Position numbers and translations under genes: made by a program. This document shows, piece by piece, positions 37,855 to 49,051 of a stretch of DNA of 64,000 nucleotides. A model generated the notes under the pieces. It had not been told where the DNA came from and did not search any database. It was given only the letters and a program-made list of their open reading frames with translations. The first letter of the stretch is position 1. Each line of letters begins with the position of its first letter. Source of the DNA: Ptychodera flava (Eukaryota > Hemichordata > Enteropneusta > Ptychoderidae); assembly GCF_041260155.1 (NCBI RefSeq), contig NC_091944.1:27637832-27701831 (forward strand), written 5' to 3'.

Positions 37855-38120
37855 GTACTTTTTTTCTATCAGTCCATCATCCAACGGGCGTTAGCCCAAT
37901 TACAGCTTGAGGTATACACATAACTCAGTAACCCCCAAATGGAGCACTGAGGAGTAAAGTGCCTTGCTCAGGGGCACAACACCGTGCTAGAGTCTTGAAG
38001 TCGCCGTCCTCCGACAGTGAGACCATTACTCTGGACCTAGCGGGTCCTGAACCGGATCTCAAACTCACCATCCTCTGATAGTGAGTCCGTTACCCTAACC
38101 ACTGGTCCACGGTGCCTCCT
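37855..38120 (-). mobile_element. tRNA-derived SINE (~265 bp)
   Basis: On the - strand it starts GGAGGCACCGTGGACCAGTGG, a tRNA-like 5' end with an A-box-like segment. A degraded B box (GAGTTTGAGATCC) follows about 40 nt on. The centre carries GTGCCCCTGAGCAAGGCACTT, which resembles the conserved central segment of several metazoan SINE families. The tail region ends near 37855. A shorter copy lies at 52437-52588. No intact tRNA fold is claimed. Confidence 0.7.
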
Positions 38121-39360
38121 TAAACAAGTAAAAGCTTGAGAATCCTAGTAGTTTTCCTTGCTTATTAACGTTGTCATTGGTGATATTACGCATTTTTCGC
38201 TTACTATCCCGCAATTCCAATGAAATGGAAATACATTATACTCTATTATCTCTCAGCGATTTGATTGAAGTTCATCTGCGCATTGACTGAGCAGATTACG
38301 ACTCGAGATCACTATTGAACAACAACCTCGTTAAAATTTGTATCTCGCATGGACCCGTTAAAACTAGAAAACAGTTAATGAGACAGTGTGAACAATATTG
38401 AGGCGCTTTCAGTGAACGACCTTGACGTCTGTTTGGTCACAATGAAATGTTTTAGTGCTATTCACGGTTTCACAGCCGGCGTCAAGAGAACTCACCATCA
38501 TTAACAAACATATAGAGTATTTTTTCCGACAAATTTGAGAATTCTTCCTACATTTCCCTTCTTTATTTGTAGAGGCACATATACATGTTGCCAAAATGCT
38601 GCGGAATGTTGTTTGTTTACTGTAAACGCTGCAGGATTTATTCATGAAATTTATCAGAAACAAAAATTTAATGATTTCTCGCACTACAGAGGACGTCGAC
38701 GCGCCTTCAAAATCTTCAAAATGGAAAAACAATTCGCCATGCGTCGCTAAGTGATCATATTGATGAATTCATCGAATGAAACAGTTTCCTGACAATCTGT
38801 GAAGACTAAAATTGATAAACTAAGCACACGATAAATGAAATAGCTATAAAATTAAAATCTTCTTTTCAAGAAAAATGTCGTAATAATTTCCGACAATCAT
38901 AACGTGACGATAGACAACATGTCTATGACTGAACCAAGCGTATGGTAGCATTATTAATAACGTAAAAATTTACATTATTAACACAAATATATTGTCCTGC
39001 TCATGGTTGTGATATTCAGTCCTTACGTCACATCGGCTTGATCACATTATTGTAAATGAACTAAATTCCATTCACCGTTACGGGTTAATTAGTATTTTTG
39101 ACTATCTGAAGATCAAGCACGTATTCTGCGAAAATAGGAATCTAGAGAAAATTGATCAAAAATTGACCATCCATTTCTACAATATTGTATTCTTCAAAGT
39201 TTAGATGCACATGAAATGAATCATGACACATTTCTCTCGTGTAAACATAGAAAATTACTACACAAATTAACATTGTTTATTTCCGGGAAAGAGCGGGCTC
39301 AGAGTTTCACTTATAGGTATGGCCTGACGTAGGGAGCCCTCTTTCTTTCTTCTTCGTTTA

Positions 39361-41592
39361 TTATGAAAACACATTTATACATCCTGCTCCATTATCAGTG
39401 ACGAACACTTCACACAGGGAGTCCTTTGTGACCGTCACTCCTATTGGCCGCAGCAGACCATCAGCGTGGCTGTTGATATCACATATAAACTGACCATCTT
39501 TGGAAAGTTTTTGTACTCTATTCAGATCACTGTCGCAAACATAGATGTTATCATACACATCAACGGCCACGCCTCTGGGGTTTGAGAGACGAACCCCGTG
39601 ATTCCCGTCAAATATTTCCGAGATGACTTTACCGTCCGGATCCAACAGTTGTAGTCGTCTGTTATAATAATCCGACACGATGACTCGGCTGTGGCTGTCC
39701 ACAGCCATGTACTCTGGATGGTCAAACTGTCCAAGCTCACTGCCATGGGTGCCCACGGACGAAATCATCTCCGTGGTATCTTTAGAGTACAAGTTGACAC
39801 AGTGTCCACGACTGTCGGCCACATAGATTTTATTTTTTGACGTATTGACTGCGACACCACACGGGATCTTCAGCTCGTTTTTTCCGAACGTGGAACGTAT
39901 CGATGCATTCTCGTTGCGTACAATTACTTTGCCTTTATTGAGAGCGCCCGCGTCGACCGTGATGAAGAAAAGATTTTCATCGACGCAAACATCACGCGGG
40001 AAAAATGGTTCCCTGTACTCGATAAACTCACCGGTACTGCCTCCACTTTGCTTACTTCTTTTGAATACCTGTACCCTATGGTTGCGGTGATCTGCCACTG
40101 CTACATCGCCCTCTGTGGTTATTGCTACGCCATACGGCAGATCGAGCTCCCCTAACCCTGACCCTTGCCTGGAAAACGCTCTCATAAGTCGCCATGGCAA
40201 GGCATCGAATTGATACGGAGATTCTTTGAGGTGTTTTTCTCCAAGCTTTATCGATAACTGATGCGGACCACATGAACGGGGAATCACCCGAACGCCCAGG
40301 CTTTCATCATTCTTATCACGGTTCAACTGAACAATATCTAGATTCGACTTTTTGCTCATCGAATCAACAAGTTCTACGGAGACTGCGTTCTGTTGACCTT
40401 CAATCTTTGAATCAACCTTATCGATCGGAATCAGGAAAGTCTCTCCTACTCTTACGGAGTGCGGTACTTCTGTTTCGCTGACCATGATCTTTGGTTTTTC
40501 AGTGGAAACTTTCCCGTAACTACCTAGTTCGCCCTGGAGAGTGATGTCCTCAGGAGCAAAAAGGAGAAAGTCGTCTGGCACTTCCCGCCTCCAAGTTTTG
40601 GCGGTCTTTAGGTTTTCGAGCTGCATTGTGATTTCCGTGAAGGGAGATAAAAGCTGCGCCCTACTGCCGTGGTTGATCAAAGTATTCATGATCTTGCTCG
40701 TAAGTTTCATGTGATCTTCTTTTTTCTGGAGTTGATCGATGTCGCCAGTCAAAATAGTCTTTGCATCATTGTACCTGCGATCGATCAGGGCCAACATTCT
40801 CTTCTCTTTATCTCTGATCTCTCTTTGCAGTCTGTCCAGCGTCTCCTCTGTGTGTTTTCTTATCGCTTCTTTCGTCTCGTTGTACCTCAAATCAAAAGTT
40901 GCCGCGTATTGCATCTGCCTTGTCTTGGAATTTTCGGCGTCGTCCTGTATCTTCTGGACGTCGGCCAACTTTGATTCCAAGACTTTCTTAAACTCGTCGG
41001 ACGCGTCTTTCAACTCAACGAAGGCGTGTTGTAGGCTCTCGTGTCTGATGTAGGTACATGTAATACAAATGGGAACACTGCAGGTCTTGCAAAACAGTTT
41101 GATCGGCTCTTCTTCGTGGGTGTAGCACATGGTTTCGACACTTCTCGGAGACTGTCGCTCTTTCTCGTCTCCGTCTCCGGTGAAAGTGTGCACGCTGTGT
41201 TTTCGGTGGCACCGAACGGCACATCCATCACACAAGTGATGTTTGCAGTCATTGCACGTGTTGCTCGTGTATCCAGAAGTACAGTCCTTGCAGCGGCCCT
41301 CCCCGGAGACTCGCCGTGCCTCGGCGATGTTAAAAACGATATCGGCAGCCGCATGCTGTTTAAGATCATCGCTGGGTATGTCGAATTTCTCATCGCAAAT
41401 CCCGCATTTCAACTCCCCGGAGCTTTCAGAAATCGCAGAGCATATCTCGCAGCACATGTGGAGGCAGGGAAGCAGCTTACGCCCGCCATCCTCGCGAGTT
41501 GTCGCACAGACTCCGCACGTGATGAGAGAACGTTCTACGTCATCGATGATGGCGGCGTCTTGCGCTCCAGAATTTATTTCCATTTCAAACAA
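39361..41592 (-). CDS. TRIM-NHL protein (RING, two B-boxes, coiled coil, filamin, NHL), TRIM2/3/71-like, single exon, 743 aa
   Basis: Putative E3 ubiquitin ligase and/or RNA-binding regulator of the TRIM2/TRIM3/TRIM71 type. The RING is C3HC4: Cys26, Cys29, Cys43, His45, Cys48, Cys51, Cys63, Cys66. B-box 1 spans about 100-138 (CKDC...CNDC..HLCDGC). B-box 2 spans about 156-190 (CYTHEEEPIKLFCKTC..PICITC). A charged coiled coil spans about 195-320. A filamin-like domain at about 360-467 ends with the typical SPYQF. Six NHL blades at about 470-743 carry repeats such as GVAVDVYDNIYVCDSDLNRVQ. The reading frame is uninterrupted with no introns. That fits the lineage-specific single-exon expansions known in several marine invertebrates and may reflect old retroposition. 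AATAAA on the - strand overlaps the stop (39357-39362). The first ATG gives a normal-length N-terminus before the RING. A decayed paralogue lies 3.2 kb upstream in the same orientation. Confidence 0.93.
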   Translation of the reverse strand: MFEMEINSGAQDAAIIDDVERSLITCGVCATTREDGGRKLLPCLHMCCEICSAISESSGELKCGICDEKFDIPSDDLKQHAAADIVFNIAEARRVSGEGRCKDCTSGYTSNTCNDCKHHLCDGCAVRCHRKHSVHTFTGDGDEKERQSPRSVETMCYTHEEEPIKLFCKTCSVPICITCTYIRHESLQHAFVELKDASDEFKKVLESKLADVQKIQDDAENSKTRQMQYAATFDLRYNETKEAIRKHTEETLDRLQREIRDKEKRMLALIDRRYNDAKTILTGDIDQLQKKEDHMKLTSKIMNTLINHGSRAQLLSPFTEITMQLENLKTAKTWRREVPDDFLLFAPEDITLQGELGSYGKVSTEKPKIMVSETEVPHSVRVGETFLIPIDKVDSKIEGQQNAVSVELVDSMSKKSNLDIVQLNRDKNDESLGVRVIPRSCGPHQLSIKLGEKHLKESPYQFDALPWRLMRAFSRQGSGLGELDLPYGVAITTEGDVAVADHRNHRVQVFKRSKQSGGSTGEFIEYREPFFPRDVCVDENLFFITVDAGALNKGKVIVRNENASIRSTFGKNELKIPCGVAVNTSKNKIYVADSRGHCVNLYSKDTTEMISSVGTHGSELGQFDHPEYMAVDSHSRVIVSDYYNRRLQLLDPDGKVISEIFDGNHGVRLSNPRGVAVDVYDNIYVCDSDLNRVQKLSKDGQFICDINSHADGLLRPIGVTVTKDSLCEVFVTDNGAGCINVFS

Positions 41593-44500
41593 ATTTCGAT
41601 GTTGGTATAAAAGTTAATTTGCAGATCTGTGAATCGACAACAATAATTGAAAGTTACATACATGTATAGTTGCAGCTTGAATACAGTAGGATTTCTCTCG
41701 TTACCATTTTAGTTTCACATCCGTGTAGGCGATGCGGGTTTTTATAGCTTAATCTAACATCTCAAAGGACATAGTGAGGAAGGGAGTTGCTTAGTAACCG
41801 GAAAACCTCGATTTACAACATGGTGAGAGAAGCAAGTTATTACTACTGTTTTTGTTTCAATCTTTTAAGTTGGATAGGTCACAAGCTGGTGGCGATTGTG
41901 AAAAGGAGAACGCCAATAAACTAATTCGCCTTCCTACACCGAACTCTTTAATATGCTGTCCAAGGTGTATTGAAACGTTAGTTTATGTGCTGCCTATATC
42001 GCTTAAGTTTCAGGTTATAAGTATTCTGTTAAAACTGTCGATACGAAAACATCAAATAAAGTGTTAACTAACTGTTGGAACTTTAAAAGCAATTTTTGAT
42101 TGATTAACAGATGCGCCAAAGTGATTAAAAACAGCAAGTATTATAGCAAATCTTGTCTACAGAAAGGGATTTTAGTCTAACCAGGCGAGTATTCATTATT
42201 CGTGTAGCCAAATTAATATTTTGCCTCATGGTCGAGTTTGTATTATTTTAACAAACTCATAAGTTGAATAGTGACACAGTATTGTAGAAGTGAATTTTGA
42301 ATCTGACATCTGTTTCCGTAGAGAATTCACAGGCAAATAGTTGCGACATTGCCATTGCAAAATTGTGAGTGGAGAATGACTACTCTTTTCACACTAACCC
42401 ACCTTAGCTATCATGTGCCTGTAGTCAGCTCACGGCAGAGGTACTGTACCTCGCTATGTTAACAGTGTTCAACTATAAACAAGTGCAAGTCACTTCTGAA
42501 TGTCGCCTAACCTCCTGCCGATACGGCTTTTATTACCTAGTCTCCTTGACAACCGGTCCGTCGCTCACACATGATCAGATGTGGGGGTAGTGCTAAACGT
42601 TATGCTATTGTTCACCAGTACTTTTGTCCTGTCGCTTTAAACGTTACGTCATAGACAGTGTAGTTTTACCAATGCACCTGCACCCGTGTACAGCCTGTGG
42701 ACAGACCGTGATTCACGACACCACAGCATTTATTAGCGCATGTCAAATTTTATGTCGATTTCCGAAAGGGCTGAATATTTAAAAAAATGCTACATACGGA
42801 ATAGCCTAAAAGGCCCCATTGACCTCGCTTTCACTGTCGCTCACATTTGACAACAATATCTCTATGAGAAACCTTTACGACCATAAGCATCAATATTCAT
42901 TATTACACCATTACAAAAGACAGTGTTTGTGTAACATGATTCAGCAAAGATTCACTCATTCATTCTTTCTAACGTTGCCTGTATTGCGTTAAATTAACAC
43001 TATACAGCTCTCAGTCAACGCAGACGTGATCTGGGGAGCACTCAGGGTGATCCTTGCAAAGGTAAATTACTGTGCCCTATCGTGTGGTGAATTAAAAGCT
43101 CCGGTTCATTAATTCACTATAGGGCACATTTACCTTCGCAAGGATCACCCTGAGTGCCCCCTAATCATGTCTGCTTTGACTGAGAGTTCTACATTAATGA
43201 ACGGGCGCTTTTAACAGATCTCATCTTGCATCTTCTGTCAACCTCTGTTCGGAATAACCAAACTGTCGCGTACATCAATGGGCGTATAACAATCATCATC
43301 GAATAAATGAGTGTAATCTATGAATGACTTACCATTTTGATTCACACCATTTTGCCAATGTCAGTCGATTAAACAGTCACGATTTTCATGGTTGTACTCA
43401 AGACTTATCACACGATTTAACTTGCGAGTCAACACAGTGACCCTTTATCAATATTTAGGGTTGAACCATTTGATATACGGGTGAGGGGAACTGGAGAAAA
43501 TTGTCGCAATTGATAATTTTCTTTTGAACCAACATGCCCCTCCCATCCAATGTTACTATTAATCACCTTTTTGAGATCTTGTTTAGGTAAAGTAAGTTTT
43601 GTCAGGTTGAAAGCAACAATTCAAAATAGTGATACAGTCACGGAATAATTAAGCTTTCTAACATTTAATGTTACTATAACAATCTAACATTTAATGTTAA
43701 CATAACAGTCAAAATCCATCTAAAACAAGTCAGCATTGCAGTTTTTAAAAGAAATAATGATGATTTCCTTGAAGATTCAGAATTTAAGGCTACAAGTATA
43801 ACAATATATTGTCAGTAGTTTAATCAAGTTCCAGTAATTAAAATTATCACATTCCAGTATATGTATGAAAAGATACATAATAAAGAAACTATGGTACTGG
43901 CAATAGTAAACCTTATCATTACTAAACATACACGACAAATTTCTACATTGTAAAATTTTCTCTGTTATGTCTTTGCTAGGTTGGAAGTGAGTATCGCTGT
44001 GACACTTGGCAAAATTTTCTTCTTGCGGGTAAAGGCGAAAAAATGATTTAACGCATTAATCGTAAAAGAGTTCACCCGCCTTCAAAGTACAAACATTGCG
44101 GCTACTGCATATTAAGAAAACAATTCTACTGCATAACTAGTATCTCTTTCTTCTGTTCGTATAGTGTGCTGCATATCTTATCAAATTGATTGATATTCGA
44201 CACGGCGTGAACGTCTTAAAGAGTTAGACTAGCATGTAATCTGCATTTTTCAACGCGTAGCGAGTATTATATAATAATACTTGATGACGAGCGTTACAGG
44301 CGTATGTGATTAGGATTATATATTTAAGTCTGTGAGGGCGTCGTCATAAAAATAAACAATCTTCGAAGTAAACGTAAGTAAATTTGGAAAGGGGCAGGCG
44401 TATGCATGCCGTGCAATATCCGAAAGATTATCATTTGAAAAAATTGGAACGCGAAAAAGGTATACTAAGTCGCATCCTGAGCGACCACGTCGGCTATGAT

Positions 44501-44791
44501 GTGCTGGTCCATTCCTCAGTTACAGCGTACGTCAGTGTTGTAGATATCCGTATAGTACGTTTTATTAGGTCGACTAATTATTTGTCTAACGAATCTGAGA
44601 GCGACACAGTTGAAGTGACAAAGGTGACATTAGCTCTTTTCAAAAACGGAGCAGAGGGAGCGGGAACAAGTCTGAATAAAGCATATCCATCGTGCAGTAT
44701 CTATCAGCCTATATTTGTGTGTTACCTGTTCAGAAAAGGTCAGTTCTTTGGCCCTTACTATACCGCGCGTATCACAATATACCAAAGTGCT
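41593..44791. other. Spacer between the two TRIM-NHL copies
   Basis: Presumed promoter of the intact gene at the low-coordinate end, with no recognised element. A foldback MITE lies at 43008-43186 and a short direct repeat (CTAACATTTAATGTTA) at about 43659-43706. A 153-codon + strand frame at 44384-44845 is treated as chance. Otherwise nothing seen. Confidence 0.5.
43008..43186. mobile_element. 179-bp foldback MITE
   Basis: Two ~75-bp arms read inverted: CACTCAGGGTGATCCTTGC on the left at about 43050 and its inverse on the right at about 43145. The ends are CTCTCAGTCAACGCAGAC and its inverse. The loop is about 30 bp. Confidence 0.75.
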
Positions 44792-46968
44792 CTAGGTGAA
44801 GAGTTTGACACAATTCGCTCCACTATCAACGACAACGATTTTTGATGGTGGACCACTTTGAATGGCAATGCCAATGGGAGACACTATATGGCCAGGCTCT
44901 ACGATGTCGCATATGAAACAGCACGATTTATCAAACATTGAAACGCATATTTTCTGGGCATCGCACACGTATATGTTGTCCTTCTCATCGACTGCAACAC
45001 CTCTTGGCTGAAGGATTTTATCGCCTGAAATTTCCGTCAGGTACATGCCATCTGCGTCAAAAATTTGAACACGTCTATTGTGGTAATCAGAAACGATGAC
45101 TCTCTTCTGGCTATCTACAGCTATGAATTCTGGGTAATTGAAATATCCGTTTCCGCTCCCCATTCTTCCGAACGATTTCTTAAAGCGGAGGTCACTCGTC
45201 GAGTATATGTTTATGTGATTAGTCCTGCTATCGGCGACGTATAACTCATCACGGATTTCATTGACAGCAATACCATGAGGTTTTTTGAGATCTTCGGATG
45301 AAGTAATGACAGTTCTGGCACTGCCACTTTTGTTTTCTCACTATAATTTTGCCATTATATTTGTTGTTGTTTGTATCACCTGAAATGAAGATCATGCCAT
45401 CTTCTGTTGTGACAACATCTCGAGGCATGACATCCTCTTCAATAATTTCAGGATGCATTCCTTCAGTACAGCCGACTTTAAAAATGCTGATCCTGTTGTT
45501 GTAATAATCCGCTACTGCTACATCTCCATCATCAGGACCCTATAACACGCCACACGGCCCTTCGAGCTCCCCTAGCCCCGCACCTTTCCTACCATAAGAT
45601 TCTGAACAGAACCACGGAGAGACGCTGATATGTAACGGGGAGTCGGATATATTGACATCGCTAATTTTGGCACTCAATCTGAAATCGCCTGCGCTTTCAG
45701 GTTGTATAATAACGATATGTATTGTCTCAGTATTTAAATTATCACAAGGTATGGCCTTTAATTGCGAAGTACGCGCACCAGGATCTATTAGAGTTACAGA
45801 CAGCTCTTCGGATTCTTTCACTTCGACGTCATCTCCATTACAAAGACGCAGGCCCACCTCGAAACAGCGGCCAATTTTGCAATCCTGGCCGGAAAGACCG
45901 GTTGTGATGATTTTCGCAGACGACGGTAAGGCCGCGTTTCGGCCGAACACACCAAGCGAACCGTGAATGTTAACGTTGTCTCGGGTGAATTCCGAAAGTT
46001 TTGGTACACTAAGCTTAGATGCTATACCAGTCTCTTTAATGAGGTGCTCGGTAGTTTCCGTAACCTCTGCTAGCGGTAGTAACATGTGCGTTGTCCCCAT
46101 ATTTGGTTAACGTTGACAGAAAGGCGATGGTGTATTTGATGTGGTTTATACTTTTATCTATGTCAATAGTATTATCATCACAGCTTCCTTCAATTTCATC
46201 ACATTTCTCCTTCAGTAATTCCAACAGACTTTTTTCCATATTTTTTACGCCTTTTATCAATTTCGAAACTGTATCGTCTGCATGGCGTTTAATTTCTTCT
46301 TGCATTTCATTGTATTTTGCTATTGTTGATCGCTTGTGCTCTTGCACCCTATATCTATGTGTTTCTAGCTCTTTCCGTTTATGTGTCAGTTGTATCAATG
46401 CGTCCGCCATTTTTTCTTTAGCGAGTGGGGCGGCATCATCATCAAACAAATCTCTGAATGTGTGCCCTCTATGTTTGATGTTGAAACAAGTTTGACATAT
46501 CAGTGCCTTGCAATTTTCACAGTACATTTCTACACGGTTCTTCATGTGCAGTGAGCATTTGATATCGCGACAGTAGTCACGACGTTCCTCGATAGCTTCA
46601 CATGTGTGATCATCCCCTTTATGATCGTCACAGAGTGAACAAATTTTGCGTTCACAAATTTTACATTCTGAAGTGAGGGCATAGCAATAGCTGCAAAAAA
46701 AACTTTAATTCAAATCCCGAGGCCCTGCAATTCTGAACAATTGAAGCCGCAACGTTTGTCTTGAGATTTTTAAGTCAAAATACCGGGAGATGTCGTCAGC
46801 GCATGTTTTGCAGCTCAAGCTATCTCCTTTATGGCGACTGCAACAGGAATGGAGACACGGTAACATTTTAATAGCATTTCCTTGGCACTGCTTCTCACAA
46901 ACGGTGCAATATCCAAGCCCAGGACATAAATCATTTGCAGTATGCCCACTGTCAGTGATTCCCGCCAT
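44792..46968 (-). pseudogene. TRIM-NHL paralogue, decayed single-exon copy
   Basis: Same domain order as the intact gene. RING at 46968 downwards (CTVCEKQCQGN..MLPCLHSCC..H.....LSCKTC), B-box 1 (CSYCYALTSECKICERKICSLC), B-box 2 (KCSLHMKNRVEMYCENC), coiled coil, filamin (45540-46100) and NHL blades down to 44792. Four lesions are visible. An in-frame TAA lies at 46705-46707 between RING and B-box 1. A frame change falls at a run of four Cs (+ strand) near 46095. An in-frame TAG lies at 45540-45542 in the first NHL blade. A second frame change lies near 45325-45337 in a homopolymer-rich stretch. Everything between is still clearly coding-like, so loss is fairly recent. The two homopolymer frame changes could be sequencing errors; the two nonsense codons are harder to explain that way. 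Confidence 0.82.
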
Positions 46969-47059
46969 TTCAAAAAAAATTAAAAAAGATTCAACCGAGC
47001 GTAATAAGTAATTCGGATACTACAATTGACATAAACGAGAAAAACTTCTGACCTTTCCC

Positions 47060-47310
47060 TTTCGAAATCAAGGATGAAAATTACGGTTCTTTGTGCAAAA
47101 TTTAATACTAAAGAAACAAAAATACTCACTATTTACCTGTATTAACTCTATCGGAAAATAGAAAATTCTCGATTTCATGGGAAAGCGTTATTTACTGATG
47201 AGCTACAAAATAGCAAAGTGGGCTATGATCCACAAGTGGTAGACCAAAATGTATCGTAGAAGTTTAAGAAGTTGAATATCTGTCCCCGACGCTACTATAA
47301 ATCTTTCCAA
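47060..47310 (-). repeat. Dispersed repeat R2 near the TRIM pseudogene
   Basis: Inverted R2 copy with 'cctgtattaactctatcgg' and 'ccacaagtggtagacc'. Confidence 0.55.
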
Positions 47311-47329
47311 TTCTGAGAAAATCAAGACT

Positions 47330-47530
47330 GTTCTGGGAATGTAATACTACCCATTTTGCACTAAATGGCAGTATGCCTCTTCTATACCTATATATCACGC
47401 AAGCTCTGTCTAAAATCTAAAGAAAGGAAATGCATGTCTTAACTCGCAACGAACGAGAGCGCAGTATCGTCGAAATAAATCATTGATTCTAGAAAATCTG
47501 AATAACGTTAACGTCTTGAATCACGGTGGG
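47330..47530. repeat. Segment duplicated at 56645-56850
   Basis: Both contain 'cccattttgca', 'aatggcagtatgcct' and 'acgagagcgcag' in the same order and direction, with moderate divergence. Confidence 0.55.
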
Positions 47531-47576
47531 GCGGTAATTAAATGAAGAAAACGTTCCAATAATCTACGTCATATAT

Positions 47577-47697
47577 CTATCCAGGATTGAAGCTGAGCAC
47601 AAATGGAGAACCATACAGCACGACGCGGTGCACATGGAAACCGTCTTCTACGTAATATTCGAATTTATTCACATCTAGTTCGATGGGTTTCGAGGAC
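47577..47697 (-). CDS. Possible terminal coding exon of an unidentified gene
   Basis: On the - strand a polypyrimidine tract and TTCACAG at 47698-47704 precede an open 40-codon stretch. It begins SSKPIELDVNKFEYYVEDG and ends SPFVLSFNPG with a TAG stop at 47577-47579. Codon choice and amino-acid composition look coding. The exon would be phase 1 with upstream exons at higher coordinates, none of which I can identify. The sequence after the stop (47330-47530) has a diverged copy at 56645-56850, as if a 3' UTR had been duplicated. The protein family is not recognised. Chance is a real alternative. Confidence 0.3.
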
Positions 47698-48007
47698 CTG
47701 TGAAAAAAATAAGATGTTTATATCATGAACAAAATAAAATAAATGGTGGATCAAACCCAGACCCAATCAAATACATTCATCGACATAAATATTCTCTCGC
47801 CTGCTATTGTATGTATATCACACATCATCTCAACTGATTGCAAACAGTGTTTTTGTTGTAATGACATATCTCGGAAAATATAGTTAGGTTTATATGCAGT
47901 AACATAGACACGGATAAAGCCACAACTGAACGATAGTAGCACTATTTCATCTCCCTGCACACCAAGGCGTGGACTCTCTACACGGTTCAGTGTGCAAAAC
48001 AGGTATA

Positions 48008-48525
48008 AGGGCGCGAAGCAGGCGACAGAAGTTGCAACTTACTGAAAATGATCTGACGGCAACGATGCCCTCAGGGCAGTTCAGAGCGGCGTAAACATGT
48101 GCACAACATCCATGACGTCACTAAGGAACAGTATGTCTGCCCTGAGGGTGGCTCAAATATTGCTGCCCCAAGGAAGATTGGCAGACAGGATAAGAAATGT
48201 AAGTCTGCCCTGAGGGCAGCTCAGATATATCACTGCTCTCAGAGCAGATTGGTAGATATACTGTAAGGATAGGAAATGTATGTCTGCCCTGAGGGCAGCT
48301 GAGACATATTGCTGCCCTCAGAGCAGACATGTATTTCCAAACCTATCAGCCAATCTGCCATTAAATATCTGAGTTGCCCTCAGGGCAGACATACAATTCC
48401 TCAGTGACGTCATTGAATGTTGTGCACATGTTTATTTTGCTCTGAGCTGCCCCACGCGTGCTGCCCTTAGGGCAGCGCTGCCCTCAGGTCATTTTTCAGT
48501 CGCAACTCTGCCGCCTGCGGGCGAA
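48008..48525. mobile_element. Foldback element studded with TGCCCTSAGGGCA palindromes
   Basis: About 518 bp. The arms 48008-48160 and 48360-48525 are inverted copies sharing ACATGTGCACAACAT, TGACGTCA and 'gtatgtctgccctgagggc'. Perfect TGCCCTSAGGGCA or the T-centred variant occurs at 48066-48078, 48206-48218, 48285-48297, 48375-48387 and 48462-48474; one-sided variants lie between. TGACGTCA occurs at 48113-48120 and 48405-48412. No coding sequence. It is probably a non-autonomous DNA transposon. Confidence 0.7.
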
Positions 48526-48704
48526 TCTCTCTCACAGCCCCTCGTCTGCAGCTGTATCGTAAACCATACGGTGATGCGGTCTTTCTAGCAAGCGAGGCTC
48601 ACTCAGCCAGCCGGGTTTAGCGTAGCGAGAATAAGTGTGAATTTTACGAACAAGTCTGCGCAAGGTGAACATGCTCTTTTATGACCGTTTTAAAAAATTA
48701 CTAC

Positions 48705-48910
48705 AAGCAAGTCCTCAAGTCTAAGTTCTCTACATAGCTAAATACATCTCACGACTTATATAATTACAAAAGTTATCACGTGGTAATTTTCCCGCCAGTC
48801 TTTGATAGTTCTGAAGATTAAATAAGATCACACCATGTAATATCCTATTCTCGATTGTTCTCATTGAATTCTTAACCAATAATTAATAATTAAACTATCA
48901 CACTATCTCT
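48705..48910 (-). mobile_element. LTR fragment of the same family as 49052-52348
   Basis: Partial copy of the LTR (shares 'gtctaagttctctac', 'attttcccgccagtctttg' and 'attgttctcattgaattctt'). A fossil fragment without internal sequence. Confidence 0.6.
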
Positions 48911-49051
48911 TATCACACTATCTCTACACGACATAACCTACCAGAGGAAGCCCAGTATACATACTTTGTTTATTTAATTACTCATCCAACAGGCGAACCC
49001 AATAAGTAAATAATAAATGTCGGGTCAAACCTAGACCCGATTAAATACATT

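Noticed and set aside
38045-38120. Possible functional tRNA gene
   Set aside because: The tRNA-like head belongs to the SINE; the B box is degraded and a cloverleaf does not close convincingly.
38409-38732. 107-codon - strand frame
   Set aside because: Composition looks random and an overlapping + strand frame of similar quality exists; no family motif.
41041-41610. 189-codon + strand frame
   Set aside because: Antisense shadow of the TRIM-NHL gene; no domain and fully explained by the - strand coding sequence.
44384-44845. 153-codon + strand frame starting MERGRRMHAVQYPK
   Set aside because: No recognisable motif, runs into the antisense of the TRIM pseudogene end, and no splice or promoter context. 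Chance is more likely, though its length is notable.
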